Shown here: one piece after another, positions 32,262 to 49,069 of the stretch
Numbering within the stretch: position 1 is the stretch's first letter
How the letters are laid out: the number at the start of each line of letters is the position of its first letter
From: Diphasiastrum complanatum
Taxonomy: Eukaryota > Streptophyta > Lycopodiopsida > Lycopodiales > Lycopodiaceae
Length of the DNA stretch: 64,000 nt
Direction: 5' to 3'
Assembly: GCA_029204225.1 (NCBI GenBank)
Contig: CM055099.1
Location: forward strand, 60,641,449-60,705,448
Made by a program: the position numbers and the translations under genes
Notes under the pieces: generated by a model
Told to the model about the DNA's origin: nothing
The model's input: the letters and a program-made list of their open reading frames with translations, nothing else
Databases searched by the model: none

Positions 32262-32556
32262 ATTGTAAAGTTGACTCAAGTGCAACAAGCATGCCCTCAA
32301 AGACTCAAATGAGTGACTCTCCCAAAGTCCCAAAGCTAGTATAGAAAGTCCAAGGTTGAGCTGTAGGAGCTAAGTTGATTCTGCCAACCTAGATAGCTTC
32401 CAAGATCCATGTTCAGGAGCTCGGTTAGTTTTGCAAGGTTTGCCAAGCTTAATCAACAAAATAAAAACTAAGTCTAGAAAAGCGTGCGCTACTAGGCAAT
32501 GCTATATTCCAAGATAGAGGGGGCACATAGAAACCTAGCAGAATTATAGTGGGCAT
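32262..32556 (+). repeat. Old, truncated LTR of the TR-GAG family
   Basis: It aligns by eye to the start of the 9855 LTR: TTGTAAAGTTGACTCAAGTG, then CATGCCCTCAAAGACTCAAA, AATCAACAAAATAAAAACTA, AAAGCGTGC and AGAGGGGGCACATAG. There are many substitutions and an internal deletion of about 60 bases. It corresponds to the first ~40% of the LTR. The hairpin stem at the equivalent of 10150 is broken. This shows that the family has an old history in this genome as well as a recent insertion. Confidence 0.85.
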
Positions 32557-34260
32557 AACACTTTGGACATTTTAATATGGTATGTAATGGAATTGGAAAG
32601 CACTTGGATTCATATCTCAGATTTGGAGTGCTGATTTCTCAAGAGAAGTTTGGATTTTGATTCACTAATTCAGGGTGAAGCCTGGTTGACAAATATGGTG
32701 GTAGAGTGCACTTCCACTAGTTTGATTTTTGTTAATATTGCTTCTAGTTAGTGTTTGACATATTTCCAATTTCTTGGTTTTTTGAGTAATTCCTATTAAA
32801 TGTGGAATGATTTGCTTGTGTAAATCAAGGGATTTGTAGCTTTGAATCTGCATATTAAAGGAGTTTGAATTATGATGCAAAAATCCATAATGTTCAAGGT
32901 AGAGGATTCAAATTATATTAGCTATATTCATAGAGAAATCGATTTTAAATTGATTTATCCCGGTGCATGAACAGTTCATAGCTAGGAATTTTGAATCTAG
33001 CAAACTGCTTATTTGTGCTATGTTACACAAATCCTCCTATGGAACCTACGATTTGTGTTCCATGTAAATGGATTGGTTATGGAATTTCCCTGTTTTTGTT
33101 AAGCTTTTAAAGCATAGTTGAAATAGAGGGAATTAGTCATAACAAATATGGAATGGATAGAGCATCCTTGTTTCCTCCTCATCTGTGAGAAGCTTTTGCA
33201 ATTTGATTCTACGTCGATTTACTGTACTCTAGCTATTGAATGGAATGATGATTTCTGGTTTGGTTGCTCAAAGGAAAGGCCTTTTGCTGTATTGGAGTTT
33301 TTTTTCCTAGAATCAAAACTTCAAGATGTTGAAGATTTGAGGTAAGATTTTTCGAAAGAGTGCTTACAATTGGTGTGCATTCAATTCTCCACCAATTGTT
33401 GAACCGTTTGAAGCAAATTCTCTCTCATAACAGGGTGACCTCAGAGAGGTGTGCAACTGCAAGAAGAAGCCTAAGAAGATGTTGAAATTGGCTCAGAATA
33501 GAGGCTGGTTGTAAACCGGGTTTGAAGTTGTAAAAGCTGAGAGATCTCTCTATACTTGAGCTTTCTCAGAGATGTAAATCTACATAGCAGGGCGCCCAGG
33601 TGTGTAAAAGGTTCTGTAAAAAGACCGTGGGCTGCAGAAAACCCCAGGTTGAAGCCATAGCCATATTTCACAGCAAAGCAAAGCAAAGGGGAGAGAAGAG
33701 AGCCCGGATCGCGCGCAGCCAGTGGGTGAAGCCACTTAGCGGCCTAAGGTGCCCAGTGTGTTCAAGAGCATGTGTTGGTGCTCATATTTGCGGATTACCA
33801 TCAGATCTTGGAGTCTGAAGATCGACGGTCCAGATCAAAAGAAGTGTGAGCCATTGGATGAGAAACAATGGCCTTGATGGAGCTGAAAGGGTTGGAAGGC
33901 TTTTGAAGGGTATTTAGGCCTTCAATTTTATTGAAAGTTTTCAATCTGAAAACTAAGCTGGGTCTTGAATTTTTGGAAGAGTGAAACCCTGTCAAAGTGA
34001 CAAGATTGTTCAAAAAACTAAAAAGCCGTTATTTACATGTCCTTAAGCCATTTTTGGCCAAACAAAAGGCTATAGCCTCTAAACGAAAGGCATTCAGACT
34101 GTACCTGCAAGTATTTTGCCATGGAGAAAGTGATCGGTGGATGCCAAAAGCATTGAGCGTCGAGATAGGAGCGTGTGCCTAAAGGCATTTTTGAAACAAA
34201 CACTGTCTTGGTTTCTGATTTGGCAACAAAGCGGCAGGTGGCCTAGTAAGCTAAAAAGCG
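32557..34260. other. Intergenic, no gene recognised
   Basis: AT-rich to about 33400, then more GC-rich. Open frames of up to 72 codons have no recognisable features. Confidence 0.45.
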
Positions 34261-34264
34261 CATG

Positions 34265-34610
34265 TCACGCGTGGCAATATCAAAATCCAACTCTGTAACT
34301 CTCTGTAATTCCCTGGAAATTTGCCACGCATGGCAAATCTCCAAAATTACACTTCGAGTGGAAGTTGGTTTAAATAACAGCCATGCGTGTCACTTCCACG
34401 CATGGCTCAACCACGGAAATCACTTTGGCGATCATTTTTTTTAAATTATGTTTAAAATTTTTTTTGTGCGGCACTACCACATGCCTCCAGCCTGGATTTC
34501 ACCGGCAGGGTCCCCGGAGTAATTTGACGTGGATGTGCCACGCGTGGCAGAGCCACGCAAAAGAGAAATGTCAAAATTTCGGTTAAGTATCGAGTTCACG
34601 TGGCAAGGTC
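34265..34610. repeat. Cluster of TGCCACGCRTGGCA palindromes
   Basis: Copies at 34265-34276, 34321-34336 (TTGCCACGCATGGCAA), 34381-34392, 34396-34407 and 34536-34549 (a perfect 14-bp palindrome TGCCACGCGTGGCA), with half-copies at 34553 and about 34598-34618. Spacing is irregular. Confidence 0.7.
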
Positions 34611-34639
34611 GTGTGGCAAAAGGCCCATATGTGTAGTTG

Positions 34640-35235
34640 TGTTGTAAGTCAGTTTATGGAATCACCTACCTTAGAGCATTGGAAAGCAGCAAACGCATTC
34701 TAAGGTATGTGAAGTGCATGCTTGATCTTGGTCTAGTTTACTCGAGACAATTTGATGTATATGTGTTGAGAGGTTATGTTGATGCTGATTAGAGTGGCGG
34801 TCTGGATGATAATAGATCTACCACTGGATATGCTTTCAATGTTGGAAATGGCTATTTTTCATGGTCAAGTAAAAAGTAGGATATTGTATCATTTTCCACT
34901 ATAGAAGCTGAATACAAAGCCTTATGTTCTTTGACACAAGAAGCGGTTTGGCTACGAGAGGTACTAAGAGAAATTGGGGTAAGGCAAGCCAAAGGTGCAA
35001 TCATTTTTTGTGATAGTCAAAGTGGAACCTAGCTAGTTAAAAATCCAGTATTTTATGCTAGGACAAAGCATATAGAAGTCAAGTATCATTTTACACACGA
35101 GAAGCTTTGTTCAAAATATATAGATAATCCATTGCTCTCTTGCTATGCAAGTTGCTGATATTTTTACAAAGCCACTAAGTAGGGACAAATTTGAAGACTT
35201 TAGACTAAAGCTTGACATTGAAACAATATTCTAAA
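34640..35235 (+). pseudogene. Ty1/copia RNase H relic
   Basis: Reads ...SKRILRYVKCMLDLGLVYSR, YVDAD, GLDDNRSTTGYAF, YFSWSSKK, FSTIEAEYKALCSLTQEAVW, IIFCDSQS and ARTKHIEVKYHF, with stop codons and a frame loss after about 35100. It matches the C-terminal RNase H of copia polyproteins. No LTR was recognised downstream. Confidence 0.87.
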
Positions 35236-35553
35236 AACTATGCAAGTTATAAGACATGTGTTGTGTCTTGCTTGTATTTCTCTTGTGAGATGTACTTTTA
35301 CTCTTCGAGTTAAGAACATAGAGGCATATTCCATGAACAGTTTGTTTACAGTTGGATAGACAATGTTAATTATTGAGAGAGAGGGTTGAATAGCAATAAT
35401 TAACGTGTAAACTTATGATGGTCACTTGCTATATTCAACGACAACTTTCTATCTTTAGCTTTTTAGTCGGTGGGCCAATCTTTTATGAGCCCCAAAGTTG
35501 CTACTTAACAAGTTGTCTTTGTACTTGAGTTAATAATAATGTGAATACACAGG

Positions 35554-35554
<1 letters not shown>

Positions 35555-35603
<49 letters not shown>
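35555..35603. repeat. (TG)24 microsatellite
   Basis: About 49 bases of alternating T and G. Confidence 0.97.
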
Positions 35604-35604
<1 letters not shown>

Positions 35605-35810
35605 AGTTGCTTGACAAAAACTAATTGATAAAAAGACATCCATTATTTTTGTTGCTATTTTATGTTTACATGGAAATTTTAATGTCATATGGTAGCGCTC
35701 ACTTACAAGATGATTGGCAACATGTACAAGCATCATTGAGTGATGTTCATGATGAAGGCATATTTAAGTTGTTAATCATTGTTTTTGAATTGATTATTTC
35801 AGCTATAATA

Positions 35811-36510
35811 TGTTGGATTTATCTCCTTTACTCTCCTAAATTTTATGTTAATCTGCCTCTGTTCATGCTACTGTATTCTACTTGTGTTGTTGCACAGTCT
35901 GCATATTTACATGTAAAATAAGACAGACGAATAAAACAGAGAGACGAAATAGATGCCTTCACGCATCGATTCTTTGTATTGTCAGTAATAGGCTTATCAC
36001 CTTTTACAGATTGGATTAGCTTTGTGAAGCACGCGGTTTCGTCCGCTATTGTCTTGTGCTCACCAGCATTATTGACCTGTATATTTTGTTATACTTAATC
36101 TGATTACAACTTTGTTTGTTCTGTGTTTAGATTTGCGTCAATATTGCTATGCTTTTCTACATTCTGTCTGACTCTCTTATTGCTTAATCTAGTAGTTTGT
36201 TCTTCGCGAATTATTATTAGTTTAGTTGTTCGCGACTGATATTTAGTCTCGTCTTTTGCGACTAATTAGCGACTGATAATTTGTCTAGCTGTTCGCGACA
36301 AATTATTTTTCTGATGTCTTGTTGCTTAATGTTTTGCTACGTAATCAAATCAAACGTGATTTCTATCACTAATGTTCTATTTGTGTCTGATAGGCGTAGT
36401 CATGCTTAGGAAAAGAGTGAGATAGCTCATTCCGCTACGCACGAACACTTTATGTTCGAGTTCGAGCTATTTTCATTTTCGTTTCTCACATACACCCTCT
36501 TCCTCCAACA
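35811..36510 (+). repeat. 5' LTR of the decayed copia element
   Basis: About 700 bp, TGTTGGATTT...CTCCAACA. Relative to the 3' LTR it lacks about 400 bp between GAATAAAAC and AGAGAGACGAAATAG (near 35932). It contains several TTCGCGA palindrome-type words at 36203, 36229 and 36292. Confidence 0.85.
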
Positions 36511-36522
36511 TGGTATTAGAGC
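36511..36522 (+). other. Primer-binding site of the decayed copia element
   Basis: TGGTATTAGAGC directly after the 5' LTR; one base from the usual initiator-Met site. Confidence 0.85.
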
Positions 36523-36666
36523 TATTCTCCGTAGCCTGATAAGCTTCCACAGTAACAAGACTCTACTAGCCGATAGAGTAATTGTCTTCTTGCTCTGTAT
36601 TTTTGCACCAGATTTTCATACTTAAGTCACTGATAGTTTTTCCTATCACCTCGACTAATCTTCCAC

Positions 36667-37500
36667 ATGGATTTCCAAGGGAAAGCCAGTCTTATCATGG
36701 ACAAGCTTGATGGAGCCAATTACCATTTGTGGAAATTTAAGATGAAAACAGTGCTAATGGCTAAAGAATTGTATGACGTTGTTACAGGTGCAAAAGGGAA
36801 ACTCGAAGCAGACGACACAACAATCGCCAGATGGAAGCTGAAGGATGGAAAGGCTTTCGCGCTGATCATCCTCAACATTTTGAATACTCAGATTGGCCAT
36901 GTATCCGAGGCCCAGACATCCAAAGAAGTCTGGGACATCTTGAGCACACTATACGAAGTGCGAGATATGGCTTTCAAGCTACATCTCAGGAAGAAATTTT
37001 ATTCCCTCAAGATGGCGAATGGTGATTCCCTGTAGAATCACATCAACCAATTCAAGAACCTGGTGAAGCAAATGACCATTGTCGGATCTGTCATAGACGA
37101 TCAAGACGCAGTGATGCAACTGCTTACAAGCTTGCCAAGCTCATCCAACAATTGGGTGATGATCATCACGAGACATCCAAAACTGACTCTTTCAAGAGTC
37201 ATTACAATGTTGTTGTAGGAAGACACGCGGAGGAACGAATTCTCAAGTTCCTCAGCTGATTCTCACGCTTTGTACACCAACAAGAGCACGACTAAGCAGA
37301 AGAAGAAGAAAGACCCGAAGCAATCAAAGCAATACCAAAAACCAGCACAACACAAGGAACAGTCAAATCTGCAGACGAAGAAGAAGCTGTTCTGTAGATA
37401 CTACAAGCGAAACAACCACGAAATTCAAAATTGTCGGATACTGCAAGCAAAGAACAATAGCAAGGGGCAGTCAAATCAAGTGGAAAATGCAACTACATAA
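36667..37500 (+). pseudogene. Copia gag relic
   Basis: Starts MDFQGKASLIMDKLDGANYH and continues with WKFKMKTVLMAK, typical of copia Gag (UBN2/DUF4219-like). There are in-frame stops at about 37033 and 37216. The zinc knuckle region reads CRYYKRNNHEIQNC, where the second cysteine of CCHC is tyrosine, so RNA binding is probably lost. Confidence 0.88.
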
Positions 37501-37554
37501 GCTCCACAACCCATTCAAGAAGCGGATCATGATGCCTTCATGACCAGCCATCAA

Positions 37555-38860
37555 GGAGCATCCAGCGACAATTCTTGGTTTCTGGATTCCGATGCCACTC
37601 AGCATATGACCAGCCTCATTGGTTGTTTCGAGTCCTATACACCTTAGAGTATCAACAAATATGTTCACCTTGGAGATAATAGCACACAAGCTATTAAAGG
37701 TGAAGGTATTGTAAGATTAAGCTTTGCAAATGTTAATCTAAGCTACTTTCTAAAGTCTTGTATGTACCACACTAATCTACAAATCTGCTCTCTGTAAGCA
37801 GGATCGCATATCTAGACATAGAGTAGAATTCGAATGTGATCAGTGCAAAGTAGTTGATAGGATACGCAAGATCCTAGCACTCGAAAAGAGGCATGGATAC
37901 TTGTATAAATTAAGTCATTGCTTTTCTGCCTCTAGTTAGGCGCTCAGTACTTCTATTCATGCAAATAAAAGTTATAGACTTGGTCACTTGAATCATCCTG
38001 ATGTACAACAAATGTCTAGACAATCTATTGTTCTTGATCTCGACTATCCTCGTGATGAAGTCGAGTTACCTGTCTGTCAAGACTGTCTAGTTGGTAAACA
38101 GACTAGGACCATTTAGATCAAGCCATCAGCATACTGCTAAAGGATTGTTAGACATTCTACATTCAAACATTTGTGGCCCGATGAGAAATCCTTCGCTAAA
38201 GGATACAAAATATTTTATAACTTTTATTGATGAATTTTCCAAAAGGACTATGGTGTACTTTATAAAGAAAAAATCAGAAGCCTTCAATTGCTTCAAAATC
38301 TTCAAGGTGCATGCAGAAAAGGAGGCTGGAAGGACGATCGAGGCCTTAAAGTCACACAATGGTGGAGAGTATATCTCTATTGAGTTTAAGTACTGCCAGA
38401 GCCAAGGCATTGAGCAGCAATTCATCACTCCTTGCAGTCCTCAGTCGAATGGCTTAACCGAGAGGAACAACCGTACCCTGGTTGAATCAGCCAAATGTAT
38501 GCTAACGCATGCATCGCTACCCAAGAGATTCTGGGCTGAAGTCGTCTCCACTGCAGCTTACGTTCAGAATAGATGTTCGACCAAGGCCCTCTCAAACAAG
38601 ACACCCCACGAGGTGTGGATGGGCTCTAAGCCTTCTGTGAAGAACCTAACAGTATTCGGATGCGTTGCCTACACGCAGATCCCAAAAGACGCGAGGAAGA
38701 AGACTTCCAAGGTCTCAAGACCATCTTGATTGGATATACTTCATTTGATAACACATACAATATGTATGATCCTGATACCCAGCAAATCTTATTTAGCCAG
38801 GATACAATCTTTATTGCAGCCAATATATGGCTAATCCTGGCATCCAACAACAATCTTCAT
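37555..38860 (+). pseudogene. Copia protease-integrase relic
   Basis: The protease motif WFLDSDATQHM carries DSDA where DSGA is expected. The GAG-pre-integrase zinc region (HGYLYKLSH, RLGHLNHPDV, CQDCLVGKQTR) is followed by a one-base frame change near 38100. The integrase core (LLDILHSNICGP, SHNGGEYI, NGLTERNNRT) has Asn and His in place of the first two catalytic acidic residues; only the Glu remains. FWAEVVSTAAYVQNR and the C-terminal CVAYTQIP segment follow before the RT deletion. Confidence 0.9.
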
Positions 38861-38869
38861 CAGCTCAGT

Positions 38870-39240
38870 GGATATTCTGATGCAAGCTGAGGAGAAGATG
38901 TAGACAATCGTAAGTCCACATCTGGATTTACATTCTTCTTCAATGGTGGTCCTATCTCATGGAACAGTCATAAGCAAACCTCTATCGCTCTTTTTTCTAC
39001 TGAAGCAGAATACATTGCTGCTTCCCAATCCATTAAAGAAGCGTTTTGGTTGAGAAAATTTTGTCAGACGTTAGTCTGTATCAGTACAACCCCACAATTA
39101 TATTCTGTGATAATCATAGTGCTATTGCCTTATCGGCCAACCCTAGATTTCACTCTAGGAGTAAGCACATTGAAATTAGATATCGACTCCTTCAACTTTT
39201 TCTCCACAGAATTAAGTCGAGCTAACAGTTTCAGCTGATG
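38870..39240 (+). pseudogene. Copia RNase H relic
   Basis: SDAS, DNRKSTSGFTFFFNGG, ISWNSHKQT, STEAEYIAASQSIKEAFWL, then, after frame changes, the NPRFHSRSKHIEI-like region. It is joined directly to the integrase part by the RT deletion. A further C-terminal trace (DMIADIFMKAL-like) lies near 39490-39530. Confidence 0.85.
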
Positions 39241-39592
39241 AAGACGAAGACACATTTTCTCATCAGAGTCAACTAACATATTTTTCTCAAAATCAGCATC
39301 AAATGTTCACAAGAAACATTGTAAGTCAACTTTTCTTTGTTGTTGGCGAGTTGAAAATGATGATTGTTCCATTAATCCAAGTTGTTCTCTCAATATGATT
39401 ATAATTGACTTTAGGAGATGATTGGTTATTGTTAACTTAAAAATTAAATGCCATAACATCTACATCTTGTAAATTCAAATCATCGACAGGACATGATTGC
39501 AGATATATTCATGAAGGCATTGAGTGTTAATGCACACAACAAGTCTCATGCATTGCTTAGTCTGAAGATCAAGGCATTCACAGATCTAGATT

Positions 39593-39601
39593 AAGGGAGG
39601 G
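39593..39601 (+). other. Polypurine tract of the decayed copia element
   Basis: AAGGGAGGG directly before TGTCGAATTT, the start of the 3' LTR. Confidence 0.8.
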
Positions 39602-40690
39602 TGTCGAATTTATCTCTCCTACATCCTATGTTAATCTGCCTCCATTCATGCTGATGTACTTTACTTGTGTTGTCGCACAGTCTGGATATTTACATGTAAA
39701 GTACGACAGACGAATAAAACGTGACTGTCTGCATAAATACAAGTAGATTTCCACAAGCAAAAAAGACAAAAAACGCGATACTATGTTTTTACACGTGGTT
39801 TGTGATAGGCAAAAAAGATGACACTATCCTACAAATGCAATAGGTGCCCTTATAGAAAAGCGAAGGCACCCTGTAAATCAAATCTCAAGGCATTTGTCAG
39901 AGTGTCGCATTTTTCGCATCTTCACCAACGTTCTTTTCAACGAAGGCTGACGTCTCGGCCTTATCACACTCATCCCATGCAACTGTGCAAACAGATTTGA
40001 CAACGACAGCAGCCACCCACGATCTCCCACAGACAGCACATCTACTTTGTACCTTCTGTAAAATTATGTATATGTATTGAATATCATATGCATATTCAAT
40101 GCGTGTAATAACAGCATCAGAAATTTATCAGAGAGAGATGAAGTAGATGCCTTCACGCATCGATTCTTTTAATTGTCAATAATAGGCTTATCACCTTTTA
40201 CAGATTGGATTAGCTTTGTGAAGCACGCGGTTTTGTCCACTATTGTCTTGTGCTCACCAGCATTATTGACCTGTATATTTTGCTTTACTTATTCTGATTA
40301 CAACTCTGTGTGCTCTACGTTCAGATTTGTGTCAATATTGCTATGCTTTTCTATATTCTATCTGACTCTCTTATTGCTTAATCTAGTAGTCTGTTCTTCG
40401 CGAATTATTATTAGTCTAGCTGTTCGCGACTAATATTTAGTTTCGCCTTTCGCGACTGATAATTTGTCTAGCTGTTCGCGACAAATTATTTTTCTGATGT
40501 TTTGTTGCTTAATGTTTGGCTACGTAATCAGATCGAACTTGATTTCTATCACTAACGTTCTGTTTATGTCTGATAGGCGTAGTCATGCTTAGGGAAAGAG
40601 TGAGATAGCTCATTCTGCGGCGCATGAACACTTTCTGTTCGAGTTCGAGCTATTTTCGTTTTTGTTTCTCATATACACCCTCTCTCTCCT
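39602..40690 (+). repeat. 3' LTR of the decayed copia element
   Basis: About 1,090 bp. It aligns with the 5' LTR on both sides of a ~400-bp block (about 39720-40130) that the 5' copy lacks. It has TTCGCGA words at about 40397, 40422, 40449 and 40474. The last dozen bases no longer match the 5' LTR end, so the right border is approximate. Confidence 0.82.
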
Positions 40691-45360
<4,670 letters not shown>

Positions 45361-46394
45361 CTGATATTATGACATCAGCAAAAGTACTTTAGGACGTGGC
45401 TAATTTGCCACTCTTGTAATCCATGATTAGTTATAGATGTTTATTCTTTCTGATCAGGGAAGTTACTCGACGCGATACGAAAAAGTTTGCGAACCATATA
45501 CATTCTGCTTAATGCATAAAACAGTAAGACAAAAATATACAACATATATGTTTGCCTGTGAGCGAGACAATTTTGTAAGAGGATTAGCATATCCAAGAAG
45601 TCCGCTAGTAAGCTAGATGTTATTCGTGGGAGAATTGTATTTCTCTCACGCCAATGCTCTGTGTGGATCTGTTGTCGCATTGGGACCACAATTAGCTGCG
45701 TGTTAAGGAATGCGAGTGAATTGGGCCAAATGCAGGGTGCATGTTGCCTAGGAATCCCATCGTATAGCATCGTTCCAACATTCCTATGTTGACGAACGAT
45801 GATGTGGATAAGTGGTGGTAGGTCCTAGAGGGATGTGGTCTTCAATGGCCATTGGTTTGAAGGCTTTATTAGGATCAAAATAGTATTCTCCGAAGCAAAG
45901 ATCCCATCTTGTATCCACTTTGACAATTGTTACCAGCGTCTCAAACGTTATAGTAGGCTTTTAAAACTATGAGATCTGGAGAATTGGCCACATCTATCAT
46001 GAATTGGTTCAAGGTCCTTTGGAAATTGAGCATTGGGACATGCGTTGAGTGGACCTTCTGCCACTTCAAGCTCAGCCTTTAGAGGTTGTACAATCTGATT
46101 ATGAGTCTGAGCCACCTGATCTACCTATTTGAGCTGCTCATGGATGGCAATGACCTAGGCTCACGACTCTCATCTCTCTCTTTCTCCAACTACGAGGTCT
46201 GAGCAATTTGAGCATGTAGTGTTTGTTGTTGCCTTGTTGATCTCCGGTCATGGAATTAATCAGTTGCCCATTGAGAGTGCATCCAGAGTGAAGGCACGTT
46301 AAGGCATTCCAACAACCCAGAGCCTGATCATCCCAGTTGGCCAAGATGGGCAAGGTTGGAATGGGAGATTGTAGTATTGTTCGTAGCACAAGAT
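45361..46394. other. Region downstream of the copia relic
   Basis: 45361-45800 may contain a remnant LTR of the copia relic, but no second copy exists to confirm it. No gene was recognised. Confidence 0.4.
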
Positions 46395-46800
46395 CATTGT
46401 TGAGTTTTATTAGAAGAGAAGAGAAGATACAATACAAAGAAAATGGCTCCCTTTTATAGATTTGAGAGGTGAGCCTCCTTCACTCTGATTGGCTACACTA
46501 AAATGGAAAAGATTCTAATTCAAGCCCTTCAACTTACACAAACCCAATCTAATGGTTCTAACATTAGCACAAAGTAACTCACATGAATCATGTGAGTCCC
46601 ACTTTGGCCACAATTAGATTCCTTATTGCAACTTGTGTCTGTGTCTTTGGGCTATACATTATTTATTTACACCTAGGGCCCAAGTCTTTAGAAAACAACT
46701 TGAAATAAACTAACAATGTGCTCATTGGGTTGGGCTTATATGGGCAAGATGCCAGTGCCTCACACTTATTACTTTAACTGTACAATGTATTGTGACGAGG
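46395..46800. repeat. Dispersed repeat related to the 6.5-6.9 kb copy
   Basis: It shares ATGTGCTCATTGGGTTGG, then GATGCCA...CCTCACACTTATTA, with 6795-6850, plus weaker similarity across the preceding ~350 bases. Confidence 0.5.
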
Positions 46801-49069
46801 CCCACTTGGTAAGCCTAGCCAAACAGTACTTTAGTGGCGTGACCCACTAAGTGCCCAACAGATATGGAAGTGGTGTGGTTAGTAAAATGGTGGTGACAGT
46901 GGGAACAACAGTTGTGGCAATGGTTGTGATGATTGTGTGATTCATTTGTTCAATCAAAGAGTTGAGCTCCCTCCTTTTTGTGATGTGAATGCTTTGAGAG
47001 AGAAGAGAGAGAGACGGAGAGAGAGTTGTGGGGCGACAGTGTTTGGCTTTTAAATGCGCGCTTGTTTTCTTTCTATGTATGTATGATGCTTTGATCGCTA
47101 GACATACATAGTATTCTCCCTTGTTGTAAAAATGTGTTGCTATGCAGGTTTCTACAGCCAGGATATGGAATTGCACTAAGGAAGACCGACTTCCAAGTTC
47201 ATTCATGACTTGTCCCTCTCCAGTTCCTTCCCTCTTGGTTGTAGCCCACAAAAGTGGTGTCAGATCCATATCACGGGCCTTAAGCCACCGTAGGTAGGAT
47301 TTCTCTTACGTTAGAAGCTAGATTTGGGCTGTTGGACCAAGATTGAAGAATTTAATTGATAGAAGCTCATCAAAGCATTCATTCAATCCAGCAACTGTGT
47401 CACAAACAGTTCAACAACTGCCAAGCATATGGCCTGTCACTGAAGAAAGGAACGAGATTGGTGCAACCAAAGGTGGACATGTCGACTGTTGTAGGATTTC
47501 AGTTGGAAGTGAAGTCTGTTAGTGTGAATAATGTTGCCAATGTTTCTGGCCCCAAAAAAGGGGAGGTCACATCAAACTCCAAAGCCCATGACTACAAACG
47601 ATCAAGGCATACGACAAAAGTATCAAAAATGGCACAAGCACGTATAGAGAAAGCCCTGACCTTGAATGCTTTTGTGCTGGCAGAGAAAGTAGTAATGCAG
47701 TCATAGAATGAGATTTTTGAAATTGAGACTAAATCTTCTCTGCAAGCAGGGATTCGTTATGATGTCCATATAAATGCCAATCCCTCATGTATTTGTCTAG
47801 ACTTCCAAAAACGAGTGTTTGAAAGAAAGCCATATATGGCTTGCAAGCATATGTATTTCATTTTTTTAACGATTTCGGGATTCGATCAACTAAGCAACAT
47901 GTTTATTCATCAAGCCAGTCTGAGTGAAGCTGAGGTCTTTCAAGCACTCACTCGTGGGAGAACGTACCCATGAAGACAATAGTTCTTGTTTTTATTTGTT
48001 GTGTTTGGCAAATTCGTACATTGCCCTTAGTGTATGTGAGAAAGCCCATGGCGACCTATGTGGAAAGCATCATATGGCATGATATGAAACGAAAAAAATA
48101 GTTATTGGCGACATGGTCCAAAATTGAATCCGCCTAGGGAAAGTAATTTTTTGTATGCATATGAATGTTCCGCTCATTTATTTCCATTACACAGTTCGCC
48201 CAATAGTATGTTTGCTGACCCTATGGGGTGCTTGTGATTCTTTGAGTTAACAAGTCTAACTAGTAGTGAATGTACTTTTTTCCTATTACGTAGTTGTTTT
48301 GTATTGCCAACAATCATTTCTTGTACACAGATGTAAAGAGTAGGATAGGTTGTTCTTTTGGATCGATGAATGTTCGATTGGCAGTTATTTTACATGTCAT
48401 GGTTTTTACAATGTTAATGCAACATTTGTAATGGGTTACATTTAGAAATAGAAAAATCTCGATCTGAACACAAAAAGGCTTGGTTTTAAAAGCCCACCCT
48501 CACTATTCTCTACAATCAAGTAAGCAGCAACTAAGCAACTCTTATGTAACAACTCCCTTGCGCCTACTACCCTTGTCTTTTGTCTTATCCACAACATTGA
48601 ATAGGCCAAGATTAAGGGTTGAATTACTATTGGAGCATGATATATGCATATGTGCTTTGTGTGGCACAATCCCAAATAGCGGTATTTATAGGTACATGGC
48701 AATGCATATTGTATTGAAGACAGTGGAAATCCGTAGTTGTTACTTGTATGTTCCATTGGGTGAAAAGCAATACTAGAAAAAGCTCGCTTCGAACACAAAA
48801 GAGTTCGCCTAGAAAAGCTCGCCGCATAAAGCTCACCAAAAATTACACCCTTGAGTTTCTTGCATTGTCGTTGTGGTTCATAAAAGCTCTTTCAAGTTTT
48901 CTAGCATTTTGCCTTCAATAATAAGTTCTCTAAACAAGATAAATGTGAACCTTGTGTATACTTAAGGGTCTTGAAAACACAAGAAGTTGCTAGAAAATCG
49001 TCAAGCTCATAGTGGCATATTATGGGCCGATGACTTGCTCATTTATTGTGGGACCCACTATTTTTTTGA
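46801..49069. other. Intergenic, no convincing gene
   Basis: A ~116-codon frame at 47356-47706 lacks an ATG near its start and has no recognisable domain. It contains a basic stretch (HDYKRSRHTTKVSK). A GA-rich patch occurs near 46995-47025. Confidence 0.4.

Larger units (their letters stand above)
35811..40690 (+). mobile_element. Decayed Ty1/copia element with both LTRs and an RT deletion
   Basis: Order: 5' LTR, Met-tRNA-type primer site, gag, protease, integrase, RNase H fragment, purine tract, 3' LTR. This is copia order, but the whole RT is missing: integrase-proximal sequence (YNMYDPDTQQILFSQDTIF) passes within tens of bases near 38850-38870 into the RNase H SDAS motif. There are multiple stops in gag and protease. 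The LTRs differ by many substitutions and a ~400-bp length difference. No target duplication was recognised. It was probably mobile long ago. Confidence 0.88.

Noticed and set aside
35761-35921. Hydrophobic 98-codon frame across the copia 5' LTR start
   Set aside because: It crosses the flank/LTR border and recurs in part in the other LTR; not a membrane protein gene.
47356-47706. 116-codon plus-strand frame
   Set aside because: No ATG at the start, no recognised domain, no splice or promoter context; kept only as a note in the intergenic entry.
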